From positions 248,001 through 312,000 of the forward strand of contig FQLW01000005.1 of NCBI GenBank assembly GCA_900120415.1: a stretch of 64,000 nucleotides of DNA, written 5' to 3'. Under the pieces are notes generated by a model. It saw only the letters and a list, made by a program, of their open reading frames with translations, ran no database searches and was not told the DNA's origin. The DNA is from Urmitella timonensis. Lineage in GTDB: Bacteria > Actinomycetota > Actinomycetes > Actinomycetales > Actinomycetaceae. The translations under genes and the position numbers were made by a program. Shown here piece after piece: positions 17,404 to 26,808 of the stretch (its first letter is position 1; each line of letters opens with the position of its first letter).

Positions 17404-20400
17404 ATGGTCAGGGAAGTTACTTTAGCCTCAAGGCTGCGAGCTAGCGGGGTCAGCGAGGTCGAACGCGCTGAAAAGTGGCTTGCTAGCGACGGATTGGCTC
17501 CTCTAGTCGAGCGCGAAGATTTCTGGCATGACCTGGCTGCCTGTGCGCAACCTGACCAGGTATTACTTTGTTTAATGAACCTTTTCGAGGCAGTAGATTC
17601 AGCGAAAAGTCTCTTGGGTGATAACCCTCAGCAGCTTTCCCTAATTATTGCTTTATGTGGTTTATCTAGGTATTGCGCAGACTACCTGATTGCGCACCCC
17701 TCGCTGCTGGAGAAACTTCAAGTCAAATCCTTGCAGAGTTACTGGGACGGGGAACGTTACCTGGTAGAGCAAGAGCTTGCTATGGTGTCTCGGTTCCGCG
17801 AGACTGCCCGGGAATATATTTTGCGCGCGGTTGGGGCTAGAGAAATCCGGGAAGATACTTGGGTGGCGACGCAAGGCGACCTTAATGATTTGCGGCGGGC
17901 TTATCGCTTTCAGCTATTACAGATTGTTGCCGAGGACGCGCTACACCCTGACCCGTTAGCTTTCTTTTCAGTGGTTGCCGCTAAACTTGCCGCTCTTACT
18001 GACGCTACCTTAGAGGGGGCTCTGGCGCTTTCGCGTAGCCAATATGATTCGCAAGGAGAGGTAGATTTTGCGGTGATTGCCCTGGGGAAAACCGGGGCGG
18101 GGGAGCTTAACTATCACAGTGATATTGACCTGATTTATGTTGCCGAACCGGCTGTTTGCAGCAATCTGGGTGAGGATGAAGCGCTTAGGGTTGCGTCTCG
18201 TATGGCGATTGGGATTTCGGCTGCCTGTTGCGGCCCGGGAATCGAGATGCCACTGTGGCCAATCGATTTAGCGTTGCGTCCCGAGGGGCAGGATGGGGCT
18301 ACTTGTCGCACGGTAGCTGCCCACGAAAAATACTATAAAAAATGGGCTAAGACCTGGGAGTTTCAGGCACTACTGAAAGCTAGAGCGGCCGCCGGGGATA
18401 AAAGAGTGGGGAAAGCCTATATCGACACGGTGTGGCCAATGGTGTGGAGTGCCGTCGAACGGGAGGGCTTTTTTACCGACACTCGAGCTATGAGACGGCG
18501 GGTTGAAGACTCTATTCCTGCCGAAACTGCTGGTCGGGAAATAAAATTAGGGCCTGGCGGGCTGCGAGATATCGAGTTCTCGGTGCAGCTGATGCAAATG
18601 GTTCATGGGAGAACTGATGAGAGCCTACGGGTTCGCCCCACTTTGCAAGCCTTAGATGCTTTAGCGCAGGGGGGATATATCGGCAGGGATTCTGCGCGCA
18701 AGCTAGCAGATGCCTATCGTTTCTTGCGGGTTGTAGAGCATCGAATGCAGATGCAGAGAATGAGCCGTACCCATTTATTTCCTCAAAACCCCCAGGATGA
18801 ACGCCGGGTAGGCAGGTCTTTGGGAATAGATCGCTTCGGTAAACGGGGGCAACTTAGCAAGTATTGGGAAAAGTTGAAACCGCAAATACGTGCTTTGCAG
18901 CAAGATATTTTTTATCGCCCTTTGCTGCCGGCAACTGCTGGTTTATCTAAAGAGGAAGCTGCTTTGAATCCGCAAGCGGCCACCGATCGTCTACGGCTTG
19001 CCGGTTATCTAGATCCGCGGGGCGCTCTGGGGCATATTGGAGCGCTCACCGGTGGGGTTTCGCGACGTAGCCAAATCCAACGACACATTTTGCCGGTGTT
19101 ACTTGGTTGGTTGGCGGAAGGTCCTTCTCCTGATGCCGGGTTACTACGTTTTCGCCGTCTTTCGGAATCTATTGGGGAATCTCACTGGTATATGCGCCTT
19201 TTGCGTGATTCTTCCCGGGTTGCCCACCGCTTGTGTATCATTTTGTCGCTCAGTCCTTATATTGCCGAGCGTCTGGAACATGTTCCGGAAGCGGTGCAGT
19301 GGCTAGACGATGATGAAAAGCTCACTCCGCGCACTTTTAGCCAGCTTTTCACCGAGATGGAGGCGCTTTCGCGCCGTCACCAAACTACTGGTGAGGCGAT
19401 TGATCGGATTAGGCAAGCTCGGGGACGGGAGTTGTTGCGTTGCGCCCTTAGAGATGTTGTGGATTGTCTAGATCCGATTTCTTCCCAGGCAGCGATTACT
19501 GACATTAACGATGCCACTATCGCTAGCGCTAGTGAAGTTATTTTGCGAGAGCTGGCGGAGAAAGAAAAGCTATTACCTCGCATTGCCCTGGTGGCGATGG
19601 GGCGCGGGGGAGGACGCGAATGCGCCTATGCCTCAGATGCTGATCTTTTGGTGGTTCATTCCCCTCTGATTGATTCACGTTGGAGTAGCCAGGGGGCGGT
19701 GACTTCTACTTTGGCTCCTATTTTGACCCCGGGGGAATCTCCCACTGTCTTGCGGTCAAATGCTAAACTTCCTGCTCCGGAGGCTGCTAGAATTGCCGCT
19801 TTGTTTGCTACCCGTTTGCAAGAGGAGATGAATCGCTCATCTACTTCTCCCAGTTTAAAAGTTGATTATTCGCTGCGCCCCGAGGGAGCTGATGGGGCTT
19901 TATCTCGTTCTTTGGATGCTTTGCGTGACTATTATGAACGTTGGGCTGAGCCCTGGGAGTTGCAAGCCTTGCTGCGAGCTCGGGTATTTTGCGGGGATCG
20001 GGATTTAATGGATAGTTTCACCAAAATTATTAATCCGATTCGCTACGGAACGGCAATAGACGAGGGTGGCATTCGGCAGATTCGCCTACTCAAGGCACGT
20101 ATGGAAAATGAACGGGTTCCGGGAGGGCAAGACGCTTCTTTGCATGTGAAACTCGGTCCGGGAGGGCTTAGTGATGTGGAGTGGATTGCCCAATTATTAC
20201 AGTTACAAAATGCAGCTTCTTGTCCCAGCTTGCAGGTAACCGGTACTTTACAGGCACTAGAAGCAGCCAGGGCGCAAGGTTTAATATCTGAGTCTGCCGG
20301 TTCTTATTTGCGGGATGCTTGGATGATGGCGTGCCGAGTTCGCTGCGGTAATGTGCTGGTAACTAACCGTATCAGTGGCAATAAACTTGATTATTTACCT

Positions 20401-20538
20401 ACGGCAGCCGGATATGCTCATGCTTTGGCTCGGCTGCTCGGATATTGTCCGGGAACCGAAAATGATTTACGGGAAGATTATTTACGCCGGGCGCGCCGGG
20501 CTCGCGCGGTAATGGAAAGAGTGTTTTACAACTCGTAA
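17404..20538 (+). CDS. glnE: Bifunctional glutamine-synthetase adenylyltransferase/deadenylase
   Basis: GlnE attaches and removes AMP on glutamine synthetase in response to nitrogen status. The 1044-residue protein has two nucleotidyltransferase halves. The N-terminal one carries GELNYHSDIDLIYV (about 232-245). The C-terminal one carries GGGRECAYASDADLLVV (about 735-750). Each is followed by a helical region with KLGPGGLRDIEF (N-half) or KLGPGGLSDVEWI (C-half). Both catalytic Asp-x-Asp pairs are intact, so both activities are likely kept. The gene sits 11 bases after glnA2 and 10 bases before the phosphatase gene, in one operon. Confidence 0.96.
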   Translation: MVREVTLASRLRASGVSEVERAEKWLASDGLAPLVEREDFWHDLAACAQPDQVLLCLMNLFEAVDSAKSLLGDNPQQLSLIIALCGLSRYCADYLIAHPSLLEKLQVKSLQSYWDGERYLVEQELAMVSRFRETAREYILRAVGAREIREDTWVATQGDLNDLRRAYRFQLLQIVAEDALHPDPLAFFSVVAAKLAALTDATLEGALALSRSQYDSQGEVDFAVIALGKTGAGELNYHSDIDLIYVAEPAVCSNLGEDEALRVASRMAIGISAACCGPGIEMPLWPIDLALRPEGQDGATCRTVAAHEKYYKKWAKTWEFQALLKARAAAGDKRVGKAYIDTVWPMVWSAVEREGFFTDTRAMRRRVEDSIPAETAGREIKLGPGGLRDIEFSVQLMQMVHGRTDESLRVRPTLQALDALAQGGYIGRDSARKLADAYRFLRVVEHRMQMQRMSRTHLFPQNPQDERRVGRSLGIDRFGKRGQLSKYWEKLKPQIRALQQDIFYRPLLPATAGLSKEEAALNPQAATDRLRLAGYLDPRGALGHIGALTGGVSRRSQIQRHILPVLLGWLAEGPSPDAGLLRFRRLSESIGESHWYMRLLRDSSRVAHRLCIILSLSPYIAERLEHVPEAVQWLDDDEKLTPRTFSQLFTEMEALSRRHQTTGEAIDRIRQARGRELLRCALRDVVDCLDPISSQAAITDINDATIASASEVILRELAEKEKLLPRIALVAMGRGGGRECAYASDADLLVVHSPLIDSRWSSQGAVTSTLAPILTPGESPTVLRSNAKLPAPEAARIAALFATRLQEEMNRSSTSPSLKVDYSLRPEGADGALSRSLDALRDYYERWAEPWELQALLRARVFCGDRDLMDSFTKIINPIRYGTAIDEGGIRQIRLLKARMENERVPGGQDASLHVKLGPGGLSDVEWIAQLLQLQNAASCPSLQVTGTLQALEAARAQGLISESAGSYLRDAWMMACRVRCGNVLVTNRISGNKLDYLPTAAGYAHALARLLGYCPGTENDLREDYLRRARRARAVMERVFYNS

Positions 20539-20548
20539 AGGAGCGGTT

Positions 20549-21256
20549 ATGAAACTGGTGTTAATGCGTCATGGGCAAACTAACGCCAATATTACTGGTG
20601 CGCTTGATACTGCCGAACCAGGTTTCCCACTTAATGCGGCGGGACAAAAGCAGGTGCAAGCAGCAGTAAAGACTTGGGGAGAACTCGGTCTGCCAGACCC
20701 TCAACTTATTGTGACTTCTAATCTGATTCGCACCCATCAAAGTGCGTTACCCTTTGAAGAACGTTTCGGTCTTGTCCACGTGGAAAGTGCAGATGCGAAC
20801 GAGATTCAGGCGGGGCACTTGGAAATGGCTACCGATATGGAATCGGTTGAGAAATATGTGCGCACGATTGGCTCCTGGATGCAGGGGCAGACCGATTTAC
20901 AAATGGAGGGGGCACAAACCGGTGTTCAAACTTTGACTCGATTTAATCGGGTAATTGCTAAGGTCGCGCAGCAGGTAGCTAGTGATGGCTGTGCGCTAGT
21001 TATTGCGCACGGGGCTATTATTCGTTACTGGGCTTATATGAATACCTCGGAGATTACTTTTGCCCTTGCGGCTACGAAACCGGTTTCTAATGCGTCTTTA
21101 TCTGTTTTCGAGGGCGAGCCGGGGCGCTTTTCTGCTCGGATTTGGTCTTCGCGTCCGGTAGAGCAGTGGCAGGTAGATGAGAACCTTACGCAGCTGCGAA
21201 CTTCAAAAGAACTATTGGATAAACTGCTGGGCAGCCCCAAAACGCCTGGAAAATAG
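20549..21256 (+). CDS. Histidine phosphatase family protein (PGM-like)
   Basis: A 235-residue member of the phosphoglycerate-mutase-like branch. The catalytic motif is LVLMRHGQTNANI (RHG), followed by GFPLNAAGQKQVQAA, the TSNLIRTHQSA segment and the second catalytic His in VIAHGAIIRYW. Such proteins dephosphorylate small molecules, and the substrate cannot be predicted. It has a strong ribosome site (AAAGGAG) and follows glnE by 10 bases. A rho-independent terminator overlaps its 3' end. Confidence 0.86.
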   Translation: MKLVLMRHGQTNANITGALDTAEPGFPLNAAGQKQVQAAVKTWGELGLPDPQLIVTSNLIRTHQSALPFEERFGLVHVESADANEIQAGHLEMATDMESVEKYVRTIGSWMQGQTDLQMEGAQTGVQTLTRFNRVIAKVAQQVASDGCALVIAHGAIIRYWAYMNTSEITFALAATKPVSNASLSVFEGEPGRFSARIWSSRPVEQWQVDENLTQLRTSKELLDKLLGSPKTPGK

Positions 21257-21285
21257 GTAAGACCAGTTGGGGCTGCCCAGTTTTT
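21227..21285 (+). terminator. Rho-independent terminator of the glnA2-glnE unit
   Basis: CTGGGCAGCCCCAA (21227-21240) pairs perfectly with TTGGGGCTGCCCAG (21267-21280) and is followed at once by five T. The left arm lies inside the last codons of the phosphatase gene. Confidence 0.88.
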
Positions 21286-21346
21286 CAGTTCTTGATTTAG
21301 CGGGCAGATATGCGACTATTAATTTCGCGCGAAAAGCCTATTTAGC

Positions 21347-22051
21347 TTATTTTCCGCGCAGCATTCTCCGGTTTATCTTAGTTTTTGCCGGATCAACCCC
21401 ACCAGGTAGGCGATATGCCTTGTTCTGTAAGGATTGAAGCCTTTGGGCAACGACTGGCACTTCGTCCTTACTGATTTCTTTCTTTAGGCGATTAATAGTT
21501 TTTAGCAGTTTAGCTAGAGGAACTTGGTTTTTGCCCGAGCCGGATTGGACTTTATGAATCGGTACGGAGGGGGCTACCCGGTGGCATTTGCGTTCTTGCT
21601 CATTTAGCAGTTCACTGGCACGCGAGGAGGGGCCTTCCGAAATTAATACGATACCCGGTCTGCCTACTAATCGATATACCAGGTCTTGTTTACGGTTAAA
21701 GGCTACCGGTTCTTCCTCTACAATCCAGCCGCGTTTAATGGAACGTAAAATCGCATAAACGTTGCCTTTTACTCCCTCTAGCTGTTTGTACATGGCGCTA
21801 TTAGCTAGCCGGGTGAGCAGGGTAGTAGCTAGCAGCATTCCCAGCGACAGGGCGATAACCATATAAAAAATGGTGCGACCGACGCTTAGTGAGCTGATTA
21901 GACAGATTACCAGCACTATTAGGGGTACTGACACAATTATGGCGAGCAGTGCCCAGCCAATCCAGGAATAGGAACGTTTAGTTACGCGGTAAATGTCCGC
22001 GAGGTTATTCCACCAGTGTTTCTTTTTCTGCGGGTTATTTTGTGTAGTCAT
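21347..22051 (-). CDS. DUF4191-like membrane protein
   Basis: This 234-residue protein has a basic N-terminus (PQKKKHWWNNLADIYRVTKRSYSWIGW), two adjacent membrane helices (about 31-54 and 58-80) and a cytoplasmic tail containing RAIKRGW-type and YRLVGRPGIVLISEGP segments. This layout is the actinobacterial DUF4191 family, usually found near lipoate genes and of unknown function. No lip genes are visible here. The tail is rich in Lys/Arg and may contact the membrane or a protein partner. Confidence 0.8.
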   Translation of the reverse strand: MTTQNNPQKKKHWWNNLADIYRVTKRSYSWIGWALLAIIVSVPLIVLVICLISSLSVGRTIFYMVIALSLGMLLATTLLTRLANSAMYKQLEGVKGNVYAILRSIKRGWIVEEEPVAFNRKQDLVYRLVGRPGIVLISEGPSSRASELLNEQERKCHRVAPSVPIHKVQSGSGKNQVPLAKLLKTINRLKKEISKDEVPVVAQRLQSLQNKAYRLPGGVDPAKTKINRRMLRGK

Positions 22052-22187
22052 GATGGTCTAAGCCTATCGAAAAAATTGGGAATTCTGGTATTAGCGAAGT
22101 AATCCCCAGGCACTGATTGCTGTGAGCGCTACTGGAGCCTGTGGAAAACAAGGTGACAGCAGGAATCGAATCTGCTGGGGTGAGGGT

Positions 22188-23198
22188 ATGGAAACTAGAT
22201 GCATACTCAAAAATGCCGCTAACCCCAAAGTTAGGGAACAAGAAATTAGGACGGATAAATCGGGCAGACAATGGCTTGCCATTTCCGTCGATACTAATGC
22301 CTTATCGATTTTGCAACAGATAGTGCCGAGCGGAAAACCGAATTTTCCCTGTCCGCATCTCATAGAAGACGCGCAAGGAAAGAACTGGCTGCTGCGACCA
22401 GTTTTAAGAACTGGAAAGGGAGGAGGCGAGGACGCAATTGCGAAACCTCCTTCCAAGGGCAGGGAGATAGAAAAGTCTATGTTTTTGGCATCGGGTTCTG
22501 CTCGGAAAGAAAGCACTGCTAACGTTTTAGACTCTACTGTTTTGGTGGGTGATAGTTCTTCGCCAAGATTACGGGAGAATCTCCAGGATTTACCCGCTCA
22601 GGGTGCGCTTGAAAAAGATGCCGCAAACCTTTTAGAGCCAGCTGCTATACCCAAAACTTTCTCCTTTGTGCCCGCTAAACCTAGTAATAGCCCGTTTTCT
22701 GAAGCTAAAAAAGCACTTCCTGACCCAAGGGGGAATCCTGGCGCTTTGAGGGGGAAAAATTCGCTATTGCATAGGGCGGGTAATCCCCTGGTCATTCAGA
22801 CGGAAAAGCCCTCACTTTTCGGGGCGTCTCCTGCGGGTAGTAAACGACCATCTTCGTTTGCTCCCCAAGTCGCAGTAACTGAAGCGGGGGCGATAGCTTC
22901 GGCAAGTTCTAAAAAGAAACCGGTTGTGGGACTTGGTTTTACCGATTCTTCAAATTTGGAGGATGACTGTTCAGTAAATGCCGCTGAAACCTATCTAGTT
23001 AAACCTGCTTGGGAGCGCCTGAAAACAAAAGCGAGTGGGAAAGCATCCAGTAAAGCAGCTGGTATAGGCGGGGGCGATAAGGTGGCAATAGTTGCTGAAC
23101 CCCTAGAATCCTGGAAACTGTGGATGCGTCCTTTCCTTGCTTTTATATCGGTAGTTTTAGTGCTAGCGGGTTCTTGGCAGCTAGCGGGAGGTCTATAG
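22188..23198 (+). CDS. Hypothetical protein with C-terminal membrane anchor
   Basis: I do not recognise this 336-residue product. The first approximately 70 residues (with IRTDKSGRQWLAISVDTNAL) look folded and small. Residues about 80-295 are low-complexity, rich in Ser, Ala, Pro, Lys and Gly. Residues about 312-333 (FLAFISVVLVLAGSWQLA) form one membrane helix ending the protein. A tail-anchored layout with a disordered linker fits, but function is unknown. The frame is also open to a GTG at 22122. I chose ATG 22188 because GGTGAGGG precedes it and the extra 22 residues look non-coding. A terminator follows at once. Confidence 0.55.
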   Translation: METRCILKNAANPKVREQEIRTDKSGRQWLAISVDTNALSILQQIVPSGKPNFPCPHLIEDAQGKNWLLRPVLRTGKGGGEDAIAKPPSKGREIEKSMFLASGSARKESTANVLDSTVLVGDSSSPRLRENLQDLPAQGALEKDAANLLEPAAIPKTFSFVPAKPSNSPFSEAKKALPDPRGNPGALRGKNSLLHRAGNPLVIQTEKPSLFGASPAGSKRPSSFAPQVAVTEAGAIASASSKKKPVVGLGFTDSSNLEDDCSVNAAETYLVKPAWERLKTKASGKASSKAAGIGGGDKVAIVAEPLESWKLWMRPFLAFISVVLVLAGSWQLAGGL

Positions 23199-23227
23199 CC
23201 AAACCTCCCGCTAACTGTGAATTTTTT
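23182..23227 (+). terminator. Rho-independent terminator
   Basis: TAGCGGGAGGT (23182-23192) pairs with ACCTCCCGCTA (23203-23213), followed nine bases later by six T (23222-23227). The stem overlaps the stop of the upstream gene and lies between it and the convergent SPFH gene. Confidence 0.8.
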
Positions 23228-23242
23228 AGGTAATATCCGGCA

Positions 23243-24175
23243 TTATTCCCCTTGACCAGCAGCTTTTATGCCTGCTACTAGGGAGTTACGGATTTCTTCC
23301 ATAGTGTTAGTAACTCCATTTGGATTGGAGGGCAACATCAAGGTTTGGGACTTGGAGTATTTTGCGACCTCAGCCAAGGTGTCGAAGTATTGCGTCATTA
23401 ACAGGATTTGCTGTGCCTGATCCCCAATGCCGGCATCGCGCAAGGATTCGTACTGTTCAACCAAGCCTTCTACGATAGCGCGCCTTTGTAGGGCGATTCC
23501 TTCACCTTGGAGACGTTTCGATTCGGCGTCCGCTTCTGCTTGTTTAACCAGTTTGATTTTATCGGCTTCTGCTAGTTGGATAGCCGCTTCCCGTTCACGC
23601 TGTGCCGCGTTGATAGAGTTCATAGATTCCCGAACCCGTTGATCGGGATTTATGTCGGTAACCAGTGAGTTTACGATTTTGAATCCGTAACGTGCCATCT
23701 GCTCTCCCAAAGAAATCTCAATCTCTTGGGCAATCGTGTCTTTAGAGGAAAATGCTTCATCTAAGTTCAGCTGGGAGAGGGAGGAACGTACCCGGTCGAA
23801 AACGTAGGAAGTAATCTGTTGGTTAGGGTTGGATAAGGAATAGAACGAGGCCGCCGAATCTTGCACCTGGAACTGTACTGATACCGGAATAGACACAAAC
23901 ACGTTGTCTTTGGTTTTGGTTTCCACCACCAAATCAAGTTGCTGGATTCTCCGTTCTACTTTCTTTGCGATTCGGTCAATAACTGGGATTTTGATATGAA
24001 GCCCAGGGCTGCAAACTCGTTTGAATTTTCCGAACCGCTCGATTATGGCTTCGGTTTGTTGCTTAACGATGAAAATAGCTGAGAACAATAGGCAGACTAG
24101 CAGGAGAAGAACAAGGACGATAATGATTGTGTGCGTGCTGCTCTGAGCAAAGATTGCATTTAATGTTTGGAACAA
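23243..24175 (-). CDS. SPFH/Band-7 (stomatin, QmcA-like) membrane protein
   Basis: This 310-residue protein has one N-terminal membrane helix (about 15-38) followed by a Band-7 domain: AIIERFGKFKRVCSPGLHIKIPVID, the mid-block VSIPVSVQFQV, and LDEAFSSKDTIAQEIEISL. A helical Ala/Glu/Lys/Gln-rich segment follows (about 200-250, RESMNSINAAQREREAAIQLAEADK read in parts). This is the stomatin/QmcA layout, which forms large membrane-bound oligomers in lipid microdomains. No NfeD partner gene is adjacent. A ribosome site (AAAGGAG) precedes the ATG. Confidence 0.9.
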   Translation of the reverse strand: MFQTLNAIFAQSSTHTIIIVLVLLLLVCLLFSAIFIVKQQTEAIIERFGKFKRVCSPGLHIKIPVIDRIAKKVERRIQQLDLVVETKTKDNVFVSIPVSVQFQVQDSAASFYSLSNPNQQITSYVFDRVRSSLSQLNLDEAFSSKDTIAQEIEISLGEQMARYGFKIVNSLVTDINPDQRVRESMNSINAAQREREAAIQLAEADKIKLVKQAEADAESKRLQGEGIALQRRAIVEGLVEQYESLRDAGIGDQAQQILLMTQYFDTLAEVAKYSKSQTLMLPSNPNGVTNTMEEIRNSLVAGIKAAGQGE

Positions 24176-24395
24176 GCGCGTTCTCCTTTAAAACGAGTTT
24201 TCATACGGACAATTGCAGAATATCAAACTAGGTTCTTTTTCCCGCGTGCAGTTTCACTACGGTAGTTTCTCGCAGGCTCAGCCGGTATTGAATGATAATA
24301 GGTGAATAATCCAAGGTAAGGGCGGCTGTGAGCAGCCCCACGTAAAGCCAGTTTGGCAAATCTAAGGTCTTTATAGATATACTTTCATACGCAAC

Positions 24396-24468
24396 GCGGA
24401 TGTAGCTCAGTTGGTAGAGCATCACCTTGCCAAGGTGAGGGTCGCGAGTTCGAGTCTCGTCATCCGCT
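24396..24468 (+). tRNA. tRNA-Gly (anticodon GCC)
   Basis: The acceptor GCGGATG pairs with CATCCGC, and the anticodon loop TTGCCAA sits in the stem TCACC/GGTGA. T-arm GTTCGAGTC is present and the discriminator is T. CCA is not encoded. Confidence 0.95.
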
Positions 24469-24509
24469 CGTTTTAAAGGGCGTCGCCAAGCGCGGCGCTC
24501 TTTGATTAT

Positions 24510-24580
24510 GGTGGGTTGGTCGAGTGGTTAGGCAGCGGCCTGCAAAGCCGTGTACACGGGTTCGAATCCCGTACCCACCT
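24510..24580 (+). tRNA. tRNA-Cys (anticodon GCA)
   Basis: The acceptor GGTGGGT pairs with ACCCACC, and the anticodon loop CTGCAAA gives GCA in the stem GCGGC/GCCGT. T-arm GGGTTCGAATCCC is present and the discriminator is T. It lies in a cluster between tRNA-Gly and tRNA-Val. Confidence 0.95.
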
Positions 24581-24581
24581 C

Positions 24582-24658
24582 GGGCGATTGGCGCAGCTGG
24601 TTAGCGCGTTTCCTTGACACGGAAGAGGTCGCTGGTTCGAGTCCAGTATCGCCCACCA
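24582..24658 (+). tRNA. tRNA-Val (anticodon GAC)
   Basis: The acceptor GGGCGAT pairs with ATCGCCC, and the anticodon loop TTGACAC gives GAC. The 3' ACCA is encoded. It begins two bases after tRNA-Cys, so the three tRNAs are probably one transcript. Confidence 0.95.
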
Positions 24659-24776
24659 AGGCTGGTTATTACTGGCTATCTTATCTGCTCTACCCTCTTT
24701 TAGGTGGTTTAGCTCTAAAGATTAGCTAGAGTGGGGTAATGCTTAAAGCAGACTTAAGACCTAAAACCGGGTTTGC

Positions 24777-25148
24777 TTACTTAGAGTAATCGGCTCCTTC
24801 AACGGTGTCACCTGGTTTTGGGGAGACGCTATTTTTTAGAGCCTGCCCGGAATCGCTAGCTGCTTGTGCCCAGGCATCTATTTCTTCCTGTATAGTTTGA
24901 CGAATCATTTGCTTGGGGTTGTAGCGAGAAAAATTGATATTGCGCAGCATTTTTAGGTTTTCTAAATCTTCAGGGGTGAGTGCGCTAAAGTCTCCAGAAG
25001 ACTCCCGCCGCATTTTTGCTGACCAGGCTTGTATAGAAGCTAATAAATGTCGCAGCCCTGTCAGAGCTTGCGCAACATTTTTCGGTCCCAAAACCAAAGC
25101 GGCAATCACCGCCAGTACCAAGAACTCGCTACCACTGATGCCAAACAT
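24777..25148 (-). CDS. tatB: Twin-arginine translocation protein TatA/TatB
   Basis: This 123-residue protein starts with the TatA/B hairpin: a short membrane helix SEFLVLAVIAALVLGPKNVA, the conserved FG(P/I)SGSE-type start, then an amphipathic helix (ALTGLRHLLASIQAWSAKMR) and a polar tail. The Glu in the first helix and the GPK hinge match TatB best. TatA and TatC are not in this window, so I favour TatB but cannot exclude a TatA paralogue. TatB recognises twin-arginine signal peptides together with TatC. Confidence 0.82.
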   Translation of the reverse strand: MFGISGSEFLVLAVIAALVLGPKNVAQALTGLRHLLASIQAWSAKMRRESSGDFSALTPEDLENLKMLRNINFSRYNPKQMIRQTIQEEIDAWAQAASDSGQALKNSVSPKPGDTVEGADYSK

Positions 25149-25304
25149 TACGCATTCACTCCGCTAGCAATCTGCATAAAACTACTCTAGGTGAGTTAAG
25201 AGATTTTTTACCAATAGAAAATACTGATTTTGAACTAAAACCGATATTTATAAACATCCACAATAGATATAGATAACGAAACCTGTCTCGGGTCACCCCA
25301 AAAG

Positions 25305-25392
25305 TGCGCGGGAAGGGACTTGAACCCTCACGACCGTTAAGTTGGTCACTAGCACCTCAAGCTAGCGCGTCTACCGATTCCGCCACCCGCGC
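25305..25392 (-). tRNA. tRNA-Leu (anticodon GAG)
   Basis: On the minus strand acceptor GCGCGGG pairs with CCCGCGC. The anticodon loop TTGAGGT gives GAG, and a long variable arm (GACCAACTTAACGGTC region) marks it as class II. The discriminator is A; CCA is not encoded. It lies in a 434-base gap otherwise empty of genes. Confidence 0.94.
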
Positions 25393-25583
25393 TCAAGGAC
25401 ACCAGAGAGATTAGCACACCTTGTAGCTTGCATGAAAAATGAAACCTAAAATGCGAGCTGGGACGCCATACGGAAAAGCGCTTTACTGAGCCTTTGTGAA
25501 TTGCGTAAGCACAAAAATGCCTACAATAGGGCAGGGAGTCACGTTCTAGAGCTATTTACCTCGGGATAGAAACGGAAAAGCGG

Positions 25584-26306
25584 ATGGAAAAGCATACTTT
25601 CGACACTGTGGTGTTCGATATGGACGGTACTTTGACCGATTCGGTTCCCCTTATTACCCAGGGAATTAGAGAAGTTATTTCCCACTATAATCTTCCCAGT
25701 CAAAGCCCTCAGCAGCTAAAACGGTTCGTAGGTCCGCCGCTGCGTCTAGGATTTAAAACCTATCTAGATTTAGAAGAAGACCGACTTGATGAAGCTGTTG
25801 AAATATACAGGCGTTTTTACCGTCCTCGGATGAGGCAGACTCCGCTCTTTGCGGGGATTAAAAAAATGCTTGCGCAACTGCACTCGGCAGGTCTAAAAAC
25901 GGCGATTGCGTCCTCTAAACTTGAGGAACTGGTAATCGAGATAGCTCGCGCTAGTGGGATAAGTCCCTACCTGGATGTGATTGCCGGAACCAGGGAAACC
26001 CCCGGCACTAGCGCTGAAAATCCTAGTGATGTTGCTAATCCGCTAACTCGGCGCGGCAAAGAAGGGGTTATTCGCTATGCCCTGTCCCAGCTGGGCAATA
26101 CTTCCCAGCTGGAAAAGACAGTGCTGGTTGGAGATCGCCAGGACGATTATCGGGCTGCAAAGAATATCGGCATTGAGGTAATCGGGGTTTCTTGGGGCGC
26201 TGGAACCGCCGCGGAGTTCCCGGGAGCTACCTGGGTTAAGTCTGTGGAAGAGCTTACGGACATTTTGCTTTCGGGAAATAATAAAGAAAGGGATAATTTT
26301 GATTAA
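25584..26306 (+). CDS. HAD family hydrolase (phosphoglycolate phosphatase-like)
   Basis: A 240-residue HAD-IA phosphatase. The nucleophile motif is VVFDMDGTLTDSVP, motif II is in AIASSKLEE, and VLVGDRQDDYRAAKNIGI gives the acidic motif. A four-helix cap of the PGP/PpaX kind lies between motifs I and II. It overlaps the next gene by eight bases, so the two are cotranslated. The substrate is unknown. Confidence 0.87.
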   Translation: MEKHTFDTVVFDMDGTLTDSVPLITQGIREVISHYNLPSQSPQQLKRFVGPPLRLGFKTYLDLEEDRLDEAVEIYRRFYRPRMRQTPLFAGIKKMLAQLHSAGLKTAIASSKLEELVIEIARASGISPYLDVIAGTRETPGTSAENPSDVANPLTRRGKEGVIRYALSQLGNTSQLEKTVLVGDRQDDYRAAKNIGIEVIGVSWGAGTAAEFPGATWVKSVEELTDILLSGNNKERDNFD

Positions 26307-26808
26307 CGAGGACGAAGAACGAACCTCAGCGAATGCGGCTAACTTGGGGCTAAACCTGCCTGATTCGCACCGCCCCGAGGATTTGGTGCGCCAATTCCAC
26401 GAGGTTTACGGACTGCCGATTCAGCACGGGCCGGCAAGTATAAATCACGAGCGGGTTCATATGCGGATGCGTCTCATTTTTGAGGAAGTGTGTGAATTAA
26501 CCGGGGCTGTCTATGGGGATAAGGCTCGCGCCCTCCTAGAGGAGGCTATTTCTTCCCTACCTGATGACAATACTCGCGACACTATCGAGGCCGCGGATGC
26601 TCTGGCTGACCTTACCTACGTTATTTATGGAATGGCGCTTGAATGTGGGATTTCACTGCCAGCGGTACTTCGGGAAGTGCAGGCTTCCAACCTGTCAAAG
26701 CTAGATGGTGCGGGCAAACCGATTTACCGTGAGGACGGAAAAGTTCTAAAGGGCGAGAATTTTTTTCCTCCGGACATCAAAAAGGCGCTAAAACACCAGA
26801 TTCCCTAG
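26299..26808 (+). CDS. MazG-like nucleotide pyrophosphohydrolase family protein
   Basis: This 169-residue protein matches the all-alpha NTP pyrophosphatase (MazG/HisE-like) superfamily. It has LVRQFHEVYGLP, then RLIFEEVCELTGAV with the first acidic pair, DALADLTYVIYGMALECGI with the second, and a tail SNLSKLDGAGKPIYREDGKVLKGENFFPP (read in parts). The tail is typical of a phage- and actinobacteria-type subgroup. Such enzymes remove unwanted NTPs or dNTPs. It starts at TTG 26299 inside the upstream HAD gene, with AAAGAAAGGG upstream. Pairing with a HAD phosphatase suggests nucleotide housekeeping. Confidence 0.82.
   Translation: MINEDEERTSANAANLGLNLPDSHRPEDLVRQFHEVYGLPIQHGPASINHERVHMRMRLIFEEVCELTGAVYGDKARALLEEAISSLPDDNTRDTIEAADALADLTYVIYGMALECGISLPAVLREVQASNLSKLDGAGKPIYREDGKVLKGENFFPPDIKKALKHQIP

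Noticed and set aside
22091-22516. A 141-residue minus-strand frame opposite the hypothetical gene at 22188
   Set aside because: It lies antisense to a longer frame with a clear C-terminal membrane helix and terminator, and it has no ribosome site or recognisable domain.
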